Part shown: positions 11,152 to 26,800 of the stretch, one piece after another
Layout of the letters: each line of letters opens with the position of its first letter
How positions within the stretch are numbered: the stretch's first letter is position 1
Assembly (NCBI RefSeq): GCF_037392515.1
Contig: NC_090283.1
Span: 27,730,249 to 27,794,248 of the forward strand
Source: Haliotis asinina
Taxonomy: Eukaryota; Mollusca; Gastropoda; Lepetellida; Haliotidae
DNA: 64,000 nt
Direction of reading: 5' to 3'
Position numbers and translations under genes: made by a program
The notes under the pieces: generated by a model
Seen by the model: the letters and a program-made list of their open reading frames with translations, nothing else
What the model was told of the DNA's origin: nothing
Databases searched by the model: none

Positions 11152-11795
11152 GTATGTATACTCTTGTATAGATTCACAGCGTCTGTGACGCCAAAGGCTT
11201 AGCCTTATCGTGGAAGTGTTGCGTCGAATTCCCGATTTGATTCATCTCATTGTGCAGAATGTATACTGTATCACTGTAGCCTTTTGTGACCCAAAATATT
11301 TAGTATATGAAATAGCTGTGATATAGCTATCGTTATTTCAGCTATAAAATATTTCATAAATGTATCACTCTTTTCAACACTGTAATATTTTGTACTTCAA
11401 TCAAACCTAATTTTAAAACTAAAATGCATTAGCGGTTTTCAGTAGGTGCTTTTGATATTACAGAGTTAAGCAAAAATCTCACTGAAGGCGATTTTTTAGA
11501 GGCTGTTGACAAATATCCCAAACTCACCAAACTGCTCATTGTTACATTGTATGTTAAGGTTGGTAAAATTGTTCCAGAGTGAATTTGAGTTTGTTTGAAA
11601 CCATAGACTGTTAAGTGAAAAAAGGAAAGCCACAAGCTGCCAGTTAATTTGAACAACTGTGGCCAGTGTTTATGTTCAAGTGTAGATGTTGTTTTGTTTG
11701 TGACTGGCTGAGGCTATTTAAAGCACATGAACCTCGGACCAACACAACAAAAGTGGTGTGTCCGTATTTCGAAAAAGACTGTAGTTTATATTTTA

Positions 11796-11831
<36 letters not shown>

Positions 11832-14800
11832 TGTATGTATGTATGTATGTATGTATGTATAGATATGTATATATTTATATACAGAGAACAATCGATCACA
11901 ATCAGTAGACGTGCAAGCATTGAAAAGTTGGGATTAGTAAGTTACACGCTTACATGTTATAATAATACCACCAGGATAACATGAGTTATCTGAACACCAT
12001 TCAAATCTCACTTCATGCTCTATGGACAGTTTTTCATTTGTTTTTAGATACGATGCTTATATTTTCTTGGGATAGAGTTTATAATGTGTTTAACTGAGCA
12101 AGACCGTTTGAGATGACATCCTTATTGGCAGAGATATTTTACTTGCATTTACAAAAAAATAACCAACTCATTAACAATGATCATTAAAAGGTATTGATAG
12201 TGCTCCATGTATATCCATGACAAAATGTGGTATTCATAAATGATATCCTCTTTTCATGCTAAAATTGCTATGTCGCTTAATGCTGTGTGGTCATTTCATC
12301 ATTGCTTCAATAATTCTTACTTCGTGTTTTTCTTGAAAAGATATATTTCCTACATTTACAAAAATAATCGGCACAGTATGAATAATTGACATTAAACGTT
12401 GGTTATAGGAAACATGCTATTCACGTTATTATAAACTATATACCTCTTGAACAAAAAGTGGAATCCATAAACGAAAAGACATTCATACAAATTTGTTTGA
12501 TACTTTTTGATCACAGTAATGTACTTTTATTTAGAATGTTGAATAGAATACTTCTCAAACCTGTCAAACAAAAATGACACTGAAAATAATATACAGATAA
12601 GTATCAGTTAAACACAACCTGAACCCAAGGATGATTTGAATATCACGCCCAGAGAGGTGCTCATGGGAGACCATGCGCAAGACTAAACGTAAAGCACGTG
12701 ATAAACACAATATGTCAAAAGTCATGGGGAACATATTAACGTCCTGGGAAGGCACCAAATGCATTGGTGTAAAATGTCATAACTGTAATGTCAGTATGAG
12801 TGAGTTAAGTTTTACGCTGCGCGCAGCAATATTCCATACATGCGGTGGCGTGCCAGGTCTACACAATCCATTGATCAACAGCATGAACTTAGATCTAAGC
12901 AACTGGGAACCTATTGCCCAATCAGTGAGCCTGAACGTCCGTTTCCATTAGTCACCTCGTACGACAAGCGGGGCTTACTGAAGACCAGTTCGGATCTTCA
13001 CGAGACCGCGAAGCTAGGGATCTGCTGGAATAGATGCAGACGTTTCAAGGTCGAGGATTCCGATGCTGAGAATTTGCAGATGGTATCCGAAATGAGGCAT
13101 GACTACCTGCCATTTGAGAACAGTGACACAACAAGATTTCTGGCCTATTGGCACACTTCCTTCATTGCGAATAATCCTTTTCTATTCCTCTCAGACTGCT
13201 AGTAAATTTTTATCAAATTTCAGTTTAAGTTCTGTCTTTGTTTTAATCAGAATATAGTACTAAACATTTCAGTTTGGTTTTTAAAGCATACATAGTAACT
13301 ATAGTATTTCTGTACACATACTGATGGGCACAAATATAGGAACATTTAGAAATGGTAGTTTACCGGATCAGTGAATCAGACCTGGTTAATGTTTGACGTC
13401 GACGTAAACACTTTGATAAACGTGAAATTGATAATCTATGTTTTAGATTTAAGGCAATTATTATGGATTTCAATGCTGATATGTCGTATTATATTTTGGT
13501 AATGTGTAATTTCATGATGACAGATGTTTGTTTATTGCTCGTTCTTGCATTAACCTAGCAACACAAACTACTTCAGTATGTTTTGTTTAGTTCTACATTC
13601 TTTAGTGCATCGCTACCATACATCACCCAAATATTCACAGCTATTCCTGCCGTCATACGTTCCTCTGCTTATTTCAATGAATATAATATATTTTCAATAG
13701 AGTGGTGCTCGATTGATCCCCGTATGTATCTTTCTTGTTATTTCTCGCTATCAAAACTATTCGAGAACTGACATGTAACATGACACTGTGGTGGTTCAGA
13801 TGTCCTCACTTGCCTCTTTGACTGGTGTGATCTATGCATGTAAATATAAATTCTAGCAACCTGTTATATGAAGGCACAGCAGTGACAACACGTCGAGTCC
13901 TCGGCAAGACGCTTGCTGCTGCTGTAGTAAAGTCACGATTTATTACCCGAGTTCGAGGAAGTACTGGCATATTTGTTACATATATCTATCCTGCCAAACT
14001 TCTATTTCCTGGTTTCGACAAAATATAATATTCACCTCTATCTCAACTAGCAAGTCGCCTTTTAAGATTTGCAGGGTTTCGTCACGGGATTTAACGTTGA
14101 TTCATATTCACACATACACAGTTAAATGTCAGAACAGATATTCTGTTGGCGTCTGTGGGTGTCAGTTGGACAGCCTTTGACGTCTTTTGCAGTAGAAGTG
14201 ATATTCGGAGACTTTTGACAAAAAACACGAACAAAGCTGCCTCAGAAGACGGCGTACTTTGTCTCACACACATGACCTGTGACGAAGGATGTTTTGTAAA
14301 ATATTTTTTTTAAGTTTTAGGATACGAATAATATAACATATCTGTTACACATGGAACATACGTACCGCAGAAACGGGAGAATTTACAAGAGTTCGTCAGA
14401 CTATAGCATGTTTGTTCAAACGAGTACACTAAAAGGTAGATTTTATGTGCTATATATTTTTAAAAGCAAAAACGAAATAAAATATGATTGTGGTTCGTTT
14501 AAACCAGGCCACTGTTTGTCTGCTGACTGTAATCACCACTACCTCGACGCTTTGACAACACTCGAGGTTTTTATTCATGTATTTCCCCACATGAGTACAA
14601 TGTGTGAAGGCCCTTTGTGGAATACCCCGCCGCGATATTGCTGGAGTATTGCTAACATTAGCGTTGAACTCACTATCTCACTCTGCTATCATAATCAACT
14701 GCAAACCTTATCCCAGACCAATGGGTCTGAACGGCAACAACAACAACCGCAACAACAACAACAAAAATATCAGCCAAAGTCGTTATCAAAATCGTTTATT

Positions 14801-17800
14801 TTTTAGGTTCATATAAATAGCATCAGATATAAACGACCCAAATCACAACACCTTTCTTAAAACGGACACGTATCACCACCAGCATGTATTCAGAGTAAAG
14901 AAGTACACAAACTTGTAAAATATGAGTAAATGTCGCGCACAAACTCAGATGCATTCATCAAGCATATGATAAGTGCAAACTGTACTCATACCTCATCATT
15001 CATTTCATCTCCTTTGAAGATTATAACAACTATTTCATTAAAAGGGGTTAAAAATCGATTATGTAACACTCTTTGATTGATTGGGCGATAACTAATTTGT
15101 CCAAGCTGACGGAACATGAAGTAAATGCTTATAAACTTGCTTTTACTGGCGTCAGTACGTCTGTAGTATATATGTATTATTGGTCATGGGGGTGATTATA
15201 CACTTCAGTAGCTTTTAACAGTGACCGATGGAGAAAGTTTCGAAATGTGCTAAGCATACAAATTGTATTACACATTTATTTATGTTTGGGTTTAAGAGGA
15301 AGTTTGAGGACAGAGTCGTATTTGTGCGAATCCGATGCATATGGTGATTATTTTGATGCCTTTTCTTTTGTATGAAATTCTCCATGTTGTCTAGTTTCCG
15401 TATTAAGTTTATAAGAACACCATATACACATGACTGGGCACGACAGAGTTGATGTTACTTGCTGAACACTTCAGTCAGCATTATCCCAGGGCTTGATAAT
15501 CAAAACGTGGAAGACAATCCAGTGATCGAGTAACGAAGTAACGGACATTTCGAGATATTTTCGGCCCCGGCCACTTGTATATTTTTGTTGAAATGCGTAT
15601 GACGAAGGGCAGTTATGACGAACTATACCATTAAAAAAGTAGACGATATTCCATTCATAACATCATATTCCATACCACTAACCACTGCCCACGCATTTGA
15701 TAAAAAATAATTTATATCCATACAGATGAAACAATTCCAAAGGGATGAAATAAATTGTGACATTTCACTTCATCATCATTTTCCTCCTGTTCTTCATCAT
15801 CATTTTCCTCCTGTTCTTCATCATTTGCATTTAATCAATCTTGTAAATCCAATATCCCCTACTTTTTTATGGTATATACTTAATTGTCCTTTGGAGTTCA
15901 TTATAACCGTAATTGAATGTATTTATAATAATTAACTAATTAATTAATAATGTGTGAGTAGTGCCCTTCCCCATCAAAATTTTACATTATCTTCCACGGC
16001 AGCGTGATTATGTCCTTGTTCAATGCTGGTAGGGAAACAAGGATCTAATTCAATGTAACGAAACATGACTTGTGACTGACGTACGTCAGTTATGATATAT
16101 ACGGTATAAAGCTGGCTTGATGTGACGGAGTCGTGATGTATTGAGCGTGTCTTCCTTGAAGCTGCACCATGACTCGTGTCATACAAAAAACCGACAATTA
16201 TTACACTATCTCTAAACGCTAAGTGGACAAAACGAGAAGATTATGAGAGTGGCCAAGGGTATGTAGTGTGCGCGAGAAGACACATTAATTTCCAAATTTG
16301 ACATATCTCCCGACATCACGCTAACTCATTGTCTCGGCCGGGTGACCTCTTTATGTGTCAGTAAGTTATTCAAATATAACGTGATGTCCTTTCATGGCTC
16401 TTTTGATTACGTCATTGTGAGAGGTAAATGTGTCAAATGTGCGTTTATTTTGTCTTCGGTACATCTTTAGCATGTACATTTATACTTTTAACATGGAAAT
16501 GACTAGCCATAAACACGCGGGTTAGAATATTGGCCTTCAGTAATCCATGCTTGTTGTAAGAGGTGACTAAGGGGATCGGGTGATCAGGCTCGCTGATTTG
16601 GTTGACACATGTCACCTGTCCCCAATTGCGCAGATCGATGCGTTTATTCTGTTGATCACTGGATTGTCTGGTTATTTACACACCATTTACACATATTGCT
16701 GAGTGCGGCGTAAAACTAAATTCACTCGAGCTCAAGTGCTCACCTGAAAATATTACGGCACCACGCTCTCTGAAATCTTCTAGGACGTACACGTGACTAT
16801 TGCAAAGTCACCTGTCTAGTACGAGATTGTGTAGCTTTTGTCAGTCTGAATCTGCATGTGTATATATCAAAATACGAAGCATGAGACGGTTTCACTGGGC
16901 AATTATGAAAAAAGACACACCGATATCATCCCAATAAACAGACACTTAAGTAGTCTGTCTCACATTCGCTGAACCACATTACCTTCCCTTGTGCATAGCT
17001 CTCCTTACAATGCGCAGGCCCTAAAAGAGAAAGTCTAGATTTTCTCGGTGTATATCCCACCACACACACACACGTAAACCTCCCCCCACCCCCAAGCCTT
17101 GAGTACATTTTTTTGTTTTGTTTTGTTTTGTTTTTTTGTTTTGTTTTTTTTTTGTTTTTTTTTGTTTGTTTTGGGGGGTTTTGTTGTGTGTGTGTGCGCG
17201 CGCGCGTGCGCGTGTGTGTATTAGAGACGAAACGTTAGTCTCATCATCTAATCTTCAATGTACCTTGCTGAAACATCGATTTGACACCGATGCCATCTGT
17301 GGGAAATGTCGGCATTTCCCAGATTGATTCGTCGGTAAACTTCAGGTGACATTTGCTCTCCTGTATTACCAACTGCCCAGGATATATATGGTTACCATGT
17401 TCAGTATAAAATGAATTTTTTTGTCAATAGTAATATTCAGAGTTGGTTCTGTGTAACTGAACTTGGTTTTTGTCTAAGTTTGCAAAACGTCAAGCAATTC
17501 CTTTCAGTTTCTGACCATCGACATGGTATTGCATTCCATTTATCTCAACAACTTCCTTGTACTATAAAAGAGTATCCACCATATGGACTGGAGTTCAAAA
17601 TGGATTCAGGTTTTTGGGGACCAAGCCCAGTTTGTTAAGGCAACCATTTGTTGTGTTAGGTTACCCAGAGCCTAACTGTTTTGGACGTTTGTGTTTTGTT
17701 GATATGACAGTGTATAGTTATTTGAATTCCCTGGTGAGGGATGAACGATTCTCTTTTGACTTAAGCTATCTGTCAGAAGAAATTACATTCGGATTGTTGG

Positions 17801-20800
17801 TATTTACTACTGTTCCTCGATGAGTCTAACAATGAATGTGCATAAATTGTCTGGACGTTTCTGCGTGTAGGGGGCGATTCATTAGGACGTGTGTCTCCAT
17901 TTCCTATGGTGAAGCACTGCAACAGTTGCATGCTGTAAATATGTCTACCAGTGTGTTTTCGTTCCTATTCGTTGTTATTACCATGAACGAATTTGTTAAT
18001 AGAGGAATGATCACATAGTTGCTCGCTGCCCGAGAATAGTTCAAACCCAAGGTGTGTTGGCCTCACTATCGACAACCACAGACTGTCAGCTCTGTTACTT
18101 AGACAATACGTAAAACGTTTCGCATATCTCCCTGAAAAGTTCGTATGTTGTACATTTTGTTATGTTTAAAGAGGAGATAACTTAATATTTAACACATGTA
18201 TTCCTGATTGTTAAAGCCATTCCGAATTCATGACAATAATACCTAACGACAAAGGGGATTTAAAGACGTTAAGATATATTTATGTATTCTAAAATTGATT
18301 TGTACCATAATTTTAATCGTGAAACTAATAGGAAGGTATGAAAAATGACTGACAAGGGTAGCAGGTCTGTATCACATTGAAGTGCAAGCGACTTATCACA
18401 GAAACTACAATCAGGGATGCGGTGCTTCAACCTGACCTCAGGTCATCACCATGGAGTAGCCAATTGTGGACCTGGAATATAATCTCATTCATTTTAATTC
18501 TGTTTGACTGATGAATGATAAGAAAAGTATAATATTTAATAATTTAATACAATTTTCTTTATACTTTTTGTTATTACTGGGATATTTCTTTATACTTCTC
18601 TTTTTTGCTTGAGATACAACCCTGATAGATATAATTCTGACTATTTACGGTTACTTTTCATTCTTGTGTTTTTAACAAAGTCCTGTCTTGGCATGCGTAT
18701 GTGGACACAAATCTTTGAGTTTCAAGCTATTTTTATTATATCTAACAAACTGCACGTGTGTGTGTGCTTTTTTCTCATATGTAAACGTTTTCTTATATTT
18801 TGGATATGTCTTTATCCCTTCGAATGGATCACATATTGTAGCTTTATTTACGTTTTTGCATAGTTTTTTGGATGTTTCGTTACCTTAAAACAAACATTAC
18901 AGTTTGTAGTTTTCCTTATCCCATATTTTTCTTTCATGTGGTCTATCTTTTTCATGTCCATTCATCTACCGTATTGCTTTTTTCTCTTCATTTACACTAT
19001 TTTCTCCTTGTGTTACATTTCCTTAGTAACTCCTGTTTAATTTCTCTTTCCAACAAACATACCATTGGGACATACACACCTAGTGAACTGCACAGGGTGG
19101 AATTACATACATTAAATATTCTATTATATTTAATCAATACAAAGTAAACTTAACAGTAAAAGAAAGGCAAATTGAGTTTTATTACAAAGAAAGGTGTTAC
19201 ATTTAACCCATGATTACACTGTATGAAAGGAATCATGGGCCACTACCGATGGTGAACAGTGACGTTTAAAGAATGAAATCCTTGATAGTGACAGGATATC
19301 CCCATCATATACAATACGCAACATTCTATAGTGACCTAGACCTGCCAGGCATGACTGACATTGAATGAGTTCTCATTGAGTGAACAATTCTCTAGGAGAA
19401 GACGTGCGGAATACTATTGCTTGTGGTCATCTTCCGGTTTGAATTATTCGTCCCAGCTCGTTCTATACATGCCCGATCCCATGTCGGATGGAAGAGATGG
19501 CCAAGGTGGTGGGGAGGGTGCTGTGTGAACGCCTGTTCTCCTGCTGAAGACACTGTAGTTGAGATCGAACGTCGGAGAACTTCAGTGCTCTGAACTGCAG
19601 TCTTCGCACGTTTGCAGAATACTAAGGCAGAGGTCGTGAAACAGCTGAAACCTTCCCACGCCATAATCAGCCTAACCTTCGTCACCTCCCCACACTCTTC
19701 CCTCGGCTCTGAGGAGATTAGACTTCGATTCATCTGATGTTGTGCCCACAGATGACATTGCCAAAACCGATCAACATAAATGCGACGATTGTTCATACCT
19801 GCAGTTCACGTCGGTCGATGGCACCAAAGGTTCGTGTTTTCCAAAAATACATTTCAGCAAAGTCGCATGAGTTACAAAAGAGGAACGGAATGTGACGGCT
19901 ACATTTGTGCACATGTACAAAGTTGCATATGAAGACGTATGGTATGAATTTGCAACTTTTTTTCGTCTACAAGACGATGTTTTCGGGCTACTTCTTAGCA
20001 CCGTCACTCACTTGATGAAGGGACAAGAAATAGCCTAGAAACGTCACTGCCTTCCACCTTCTAAGTGTCCATCAGTCATGGTATAAAAGCATACTGAAGA
20101 TGTGAACATGTTATTAAATCAATTATTGTACCCAGTTCAGTGATATATCATATCGTTTACTAGCGTTTCTTTTGCTGTTAAGTATATGTAAAATTGTATG
20201 TATAACAGATAACCATGCATAAGGTATGTACAAAATATATTTACGATTATATTTATATACTTTGTAAAGTATTAACATGAAAACAAACAGTAATAGAAAA
20301 TGAACATTTCACAATATGGGTAGAGTGCAGTCTAAGTAAACTTATCCTCAGTACCTTTCGTTACACTCCACTACTGAGTCTAACAAAACCTTATAGGAGG
20401 TCGCGTAACCTTTGAGATTGACCAATCAGAACACAGCTTACCAAATCGCGAAAGTGCACATTCGCACATACCTTTTGAACTTTCTATCTCGAAAAGGTTC
20501 CGAACGACTCCGAATGCTATTTAGCGTAGGCTCGCTTCCGGGTGATGCACACGGCGTCTACTAGTCGCTGAAAATAATACTAAAAAAATACTAGTCTTTT
20601 GGCAATATTAAAGGATGTTCTCTTGCGGAAATATTTGCTAATGGTAACGATATCAGCTGAAATCCAAAAGCGCATATACTGCAGGTCAAATAACTGTGTT
20701 ATATGCGGATGTTTGTGGAGAGATCTGTGTCAGTGACCTGAATATTTTAAAGTCCCTCCCATCCCTAAATAGTATCCGTTGTCTGATTGGTTAAATCTAT

Positions 20801-23800
20801 CTAACCTTCTCGCGTTTGATTGGACGGTCATTGGTAGCTCAAAGGTTACCTGACGCGACCTTCTACTAGGTTTTGTTAGACTCAGTGGTGGAGTGTAACG
20901 AAATACACTGAGACTACGTTTACTTGGACGGAGGTATAGTATTTACCTCTGCAACGTCATGATTTCAGTCATAAGACGAACGTTCATAAGCAAAAGTCAA
21001 GTTGGCACATATTGTAACGTTGCATGTACGCCCAGAATGACCCGCCCGCAGCTGATGCGACACTTAGTTATGGAGAACAATACACAGGGAGAGCAATACA
21101 CGAGGAGAACAATACACGAGGAGAACAATACACAAAGAATGTCGTGATGTTGCCGAGAACGTTCTCATGGATATAACCGTCAGATTCTCACATTCGCCTT
21201 CATGATTGATTCGTGTCACTTTTATTCATTGTCTGTCGTCTTCTTGTGGTAACGTTTTGCTGACGTTTGAATTTTTCGGGTCAGTTTTGGAGAAACCTAC
21301 ATTTCCACTCAAATGATCATCGGGCAAATTATTGTGTAGCAGTATATATTTGCATACATACACTCTTTAAAAACAAGAAACGTGACATATTGTTTTGGAG
21401 TTTACGTATGATTACTGAGTGCATGTAACAGATTCAAACATGACATTATTGCTCAGTTACTGTAAAACCACCTCTCAGCGGTGACCCACAGAAGAAAGGA
21501 GAAGCCGAATGCTGTCTTGAGGAATGCGGTTGTAACTCCAGGTTGACCTGACCTCCCAGTATTACTGTATCGGGTCCATAGGTTTGAGATGTCTGTGTAC
21601 TGCAATGCTGGTCCTTGTAAACGACCGATGACGTTGTGTCGTTGAGCTTTTGTCAGTTCTTTCATTCTCATGTCGTTTATAGTGGTTTAAAGCAATGCAT
21701 GTGGAACACCATCACTTTTCAAAGCCTACAGTCGTTGACTTCAGCTCAAGGTGATACACAATTTCATGATGCACGTGCATACCAAGCAAGGGGTCTTTTA
21801 GCTATTCACTACCGACACTGTGTAATTCATGTGTCTGTTTTAAAACGTTTTGTCGTTTGCAACCATTCCTCCGCATGTTGGGACTGGATTGGTTTGTGCC
21901 AAATATCTTCTTAAAATTCTGTTTTTCCAATGTCAAGTTTCCTTTTTTAACAGTATTTTTGTCCACCCTTAATGTGTGTGACTAAGACCTGATATTTGCC
22001 TTAAAACCTGCAGACCTTTTCCAGGTACACATCAGCGGCCTGTAAATAATCGAGTGAAAATCCAGTGATCGACATCACGATCATTGATCTGGAATACAAT
22101 TGCATGTGTCACCCATTAGAGCGAGTCTACCACATGATAGTTTCAGTCGTCTCTTGCGACAAGCTTGGGTTGCTGAAGATTCACCCTGATCTTCAGGAGT
22201 TCCTTCAAACCATAACCCAAAACTGTATCACTTTCAAACATTGGGAGAGCTGGCGTTTGTCGTTTAATATGTCTATTACTGGTGCGTGAGTAAATATCTA
22301 ACAACATATTAAACAAACGTCACCCAAGATCAAGGAAGCTGACAATTTTCCTTGAGAGCGCTTTTCAGAATCCACGACTCGCATTTGTGTTCGTGTTAGA
22401 TGAGTACCAAGTACGTCATAATTGCAAGATTGGGCCCTGCTATATTTCCTGTAAACATCTTTTGTTGCCTTCAGCAAAGCTTTATTTCTGTGGTGTCTTT
22501 CCATTGTATTTTCTTCCTGATGTACCTTCCCTCTTATCATGTCCATAACACTTGTATCATCGCTTTATGAGTTTTCGGACACTTCAGAAACATTTGTGGT
22601 TTTTTTTGCTAATCGATTGACATCACAGACAAGACATCACATTAGATTTTAAAACACTTTATCTTTAAAACAAGAACCCATGAAGTATTTACAATGTCTG
22701 TTTGGCGCCAAACAAATCGTTGTACTGCAAATAAACGCCGTATGATGTCCGAAAACAGATAATCCACGGTACAAGAAATGTTGGTCTCGGGGTTCCTGGC
22801 AGGATGGCTTGTAATTTTCTGTCTGTGATGATTTCAGGGCGATGCTCATCTAGAGGAAGGGCAGGGGTTTGGTGATGGAGATGTAGTTCAAGCTTTTAGA
22901 CTTCGGCAACGATTACATGCAATACATACTTTATATACTCAACGGGTGCACAATTTTCAGCCGGTTCAATTAAAGAGTCAGCGAGCTCATGTGCCTCAAG
23001 CGGCGACGACTGAATGCCCTACACCAATTCCTCATCAGGTCACACATTATCCAAAGGAATTACTGAAAACTCCGAAACAGCTTTTATCAAAGGTTGAACG
23101 ACCACTAAAGACAGATCAACAAACAAGACAGAACAATCAACAAAGGGCTTCTAAGAAGTCATTTCTGGAAGGATATAAAAACGAACTAACTCATTTGATA
23201 CAAAAAATGTCACTCCGAAAAGGAGGAAGGCAAATATTGGAAAAACTTAACATCCTTGACTCTTATATTTCTCCGAGAACTGGACAAGTGAATTCCAGGA
23301 TGACTCTAAACCCTGAAAAGATAGATCGTCTGCTTCGTGTTTTGCTGGGACTCAAATCATCCAGTTCTGGGAGGAACGTTATCCATCAGCTCGACCTAAC
23401 AAGATTTGCCCGTCTTCCGGACCCTGTTGCGGTCACTGCTACTTCTTCGGGAGCTCCTGTTTCGAACTCTGATGTGCCTGTTGACCTTGACTTCAGTGCC
23501 TACAACTTTAATGGCGGTCCTAACGGTGTGGACGAATTGCTCCAATTGGCAATGGACAGGTACAAAAGGCGCAGTGAGTACGGCAGCCATTTTTTTCTTA
23601 GTTTAGACACTTTTGCAAAACAGCAACAACAGTACATCATCATCATACATCATACATCAGCTACTACAACAATAATTATTTATATAAATAATGATAGTAA
23701 CAACGGTTACTGCTGTCGTGCAAAAAGTATTCGGACACTTATTATTATTTCGGTGTTGCATAAATAGTTTTCATGAAAGTTTAGTATGGATCTTTGGCAA

Positions 23801-26800
23801 ATTTGACAGGCAAATTTCAAATCATCTCCTCACATGGTGTCACTTAACTGATGACATCACATTTATAAGCTTATGTATGGTTCCACAACGCACAATCCGA
23901 TAGGCCAGAGAAGTTCACGGCACTGTACACATGTTGATTAAATTGTTACCATATGATAAATTAGCAACAGAAATTATGTGATCGTGGGTAGGATATTCCT
24001 CATAAATGTACAAAATCTGACTTGGATATTACGAAAATTAAAAATCAATGAAAAGTATTTATGCTACACTGAATTAACATGTAAGTGTACAGAAATTACA
24101 TCCGAATGCATTTTGCACAACGCTGTATATTTTATTAGATTTTATCAATTCGGACTTCCTGAACGTCTGACGTATTTATCAGAGGAATAACGTGACGGGG
24201 TCTAGGCAGAGAGAACTTGGCTACGTTTTTTCAAACATTAGAATTCCTCCTGGCACAATGTAGTGAAGATGTGAACACTTCACTGCGCATGTGCCAGCCT
24301 CGTTTGATGACACAGAACCTGTTAAAGAGCATCACGACACAATAATATGTTCAGTTCCCGTAAACGGTTACTGAACGAATGTAACATTTGTTATGCTGTT
24401 TTATACTTTTCCTAAACGTGCTACATCTGCACAGCTATTACCTTGCTTGTGTACAGTAGATCTTGAAACTATATACCGCTGCACGGTACAATTCCTTGTT
24501 TTAATGACGTCAAAATCTATATCATTGCCTACATCAGTGTCAACATCAACATCCATGTCACTGCTCACACATCGTCAAATCTATATTTGTGTCAATATCA
24601 GTAACAATACCAACGTTGATACTGGTATCTGTGTAGATAAAACAATTCAGAAAAAGGACTCGGAAGCGATGATATAGTAGGACTATTTCGTTCCATCTCC
24701 AGGAAACTAACCAGAAAATTCAAGTTCCACGCAAAATGTCTCCCTCGTGAAATTGTGTGATCACATTCAGCATGAGCCATCGTGGAAAACAGACTAAATG
24801 CTCACACCACCGTTGTCAGTTTTAATTGCTGGATGGATGTATATTTTAAAAAAACACAAGAATCTTGCACAAAATTATCCTATCACATCAGTTCTGTCAC
24901 ATGATTCAATCTGCAATAAAGGCTGATTCTGACAGAACATTGTGAAGCATTATTTTTTCCCATTAATTGCTTTGACTGTTTAATCTGTACATGTGTTTTC
25001 CCCGTGCAGGTAAGATCGATGAGGTGTATGATCGCGCCCCTGGCTACATCACGACAGAAATGGACATGGTGCTGACCGATAACCAATGGAGATACTTCTA
25101 TGGCAACATGGCGTAGGTGCATCGCCATCTTTGATTTTCCGCAACATGTTTTCGACATTTCACGTAATACAAAATATTATAATTGCTTCATTTACTTGCT
25201 ACATTTGTCTTAAGCTATACTAAATGCTTAGTGCTCCGGGTTTATTATCAACAAACAAGCTACGTGTATTTATCTTATGACGTGTTATAGTGTTAAAAAT
25301 GTGGCTTGACATGTACAGATTTCCCCCAAGAAGAGGGAAGCGTTCGACAGACAATGATCCCCCCGAGTTGATCCGACACAAGCGAAAAGCAATCAAACAT
25401 AATCGGTACTACTGGCCTAGCAAAGTGATTCCTTATGAAATCAACGAAGAAGATTTTAGTAAGTGTAATTGTGATTCTTCATTTGAATTCAATTTCATTT
25501 TAAACGATTTTCATGTGTGAAAGCGAACAGTCCGAGGTGAGTGGGTGTCATATTTTGCCGTTATTAGGAACGTGACAGCAGTATCCCACCGATGGACCCT
25601 AGAAATGGGCTTATTGTATATGCTTGAATAGACCTAGGGCTACCGTACAGATCCATCTAGCCAGACAGATAGATATCTTCCCGAGTGATACGTTTATCTC
25701 ATCCACTTGATACTTTCACGAGGAGTACACTAACAATTTAAGGTCACAAGATTAGGTGAACATTTTGAGGCTGATATTAGAGTCAAACAAAATGTCCGCT
25801 AGGTTGACTGAATGTACAAGTAGTTCAAGAATTAACTGTATATGTATTTATCTGAAATGAAATAGTTGGCATATTTTCATTTCTCTAAAACCATGGTGAC
25901 GAATATGATAAGACTGTATTTCTTTTTTTCCAAAATGAGGAGAATGTGGATGAATACTGTTGTGATACAAAAGAGCATTCGTTTGTTCAAACATTGATGT
26001 TACATGATAAGTCGAACAAATGATGTTTCAGTATTTCAAATATTTGAAACATACACGTTGATGATAAATGGGGTGATGTTTTTATAAAAAAAGCATAGTT
26101 TCTTTAAATGGAAACTCCTCATCACACAAATAGCTCGTCATGAGCTAATAGTGGAAGTATTTGCACAATGGGTTTATTGTGTCAGTACTCTTCCCCTTAA
26201 AGGAGGCGACAGTGATTGAAGAGTGTTCTAAAGTCGACTGTACTAGCCTGTGTAGCGTCATTAACCTCTTACCTTAATATAGCCTAAAGAATGCAGCTTC
26301 TCAGCCGTAACACACTCGCTGGAATATAAAACCTACAACTAAATATACTGGAAGCGTCAATTGTTGCAATCTGTCAAGATATTTATATCTTTGTGAATAG
26401 GTGTTTTTGATGAAGTACTGAGAGATTAACAGACTGTTATCTCTGCCACAACATAAGATACATGCAGACAGTGTTTTTATACTACGAACGTTGTGTAAGG
26501 GTATAGATCAGGGTTGGGTAAAGCAAGAGATTCGTGTTGGGGTGGGTGTGAGAGAGTACGTATGTATGTGGGCGTGCATGCATGCGTTCGCCACTAATAC
26601 CCAACTGTGTACAAAGGATACACAATCAAAACTATGTTCAGGTTGTTTCTGAAGTGTGTTATTTTGCACGCCAGTATGTTTAAAGTGTACATCACTTTAA
26701 CGAGCCTTCTGTTTGAAAAGAACATAGGCTTTAAGCTGACAAGTCATGATTTATCTCGAACACTGTTCAAAGCGGCTTTAAACCTAGTTCTCTCACTAAA

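Larger units (their letters stand above)
11152..22837 (+). other. Astacin intron 1 (11.7 kb)
   Basis: Contains a GTAT microsatellite, several SINEs, one MITE, a 27-bp duplication of CTTCATCATCATTTTCCTCC type at about 15769-15825, an 18-bp repeat near 21085-21135, a T/G-rich tract at 17105-17220, and two decayed Tc1/mariner transposase fragments. No other coding exon was found. Long T-rich open frames at 17.4-17.8 and 18.6-19.1 kb have no recognisable domain. Confidence 0.6.

Noticed and set aside
10935-11171. 78-codon frame overlapping astacin exon 1
   Set aside because: It is in another frame from the signal-peptide exon and has no domain. The GTATGT donor and phase match favour the frame from 11044.
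18609-19147. Overlapping hydrophobic open frames that look like a membrane protein
   Set aside because: T-rich DNA gives Phe/Leu/Tyr-rich frames. No conserved motif, no splice context, and it lies in astacin intron 1.
24393-24677. Ser/Thr-rich open frame in astacin intron 2
   Set aside because: Built from CATCAACATCAACATC-type repeats. Not supported as an exon.
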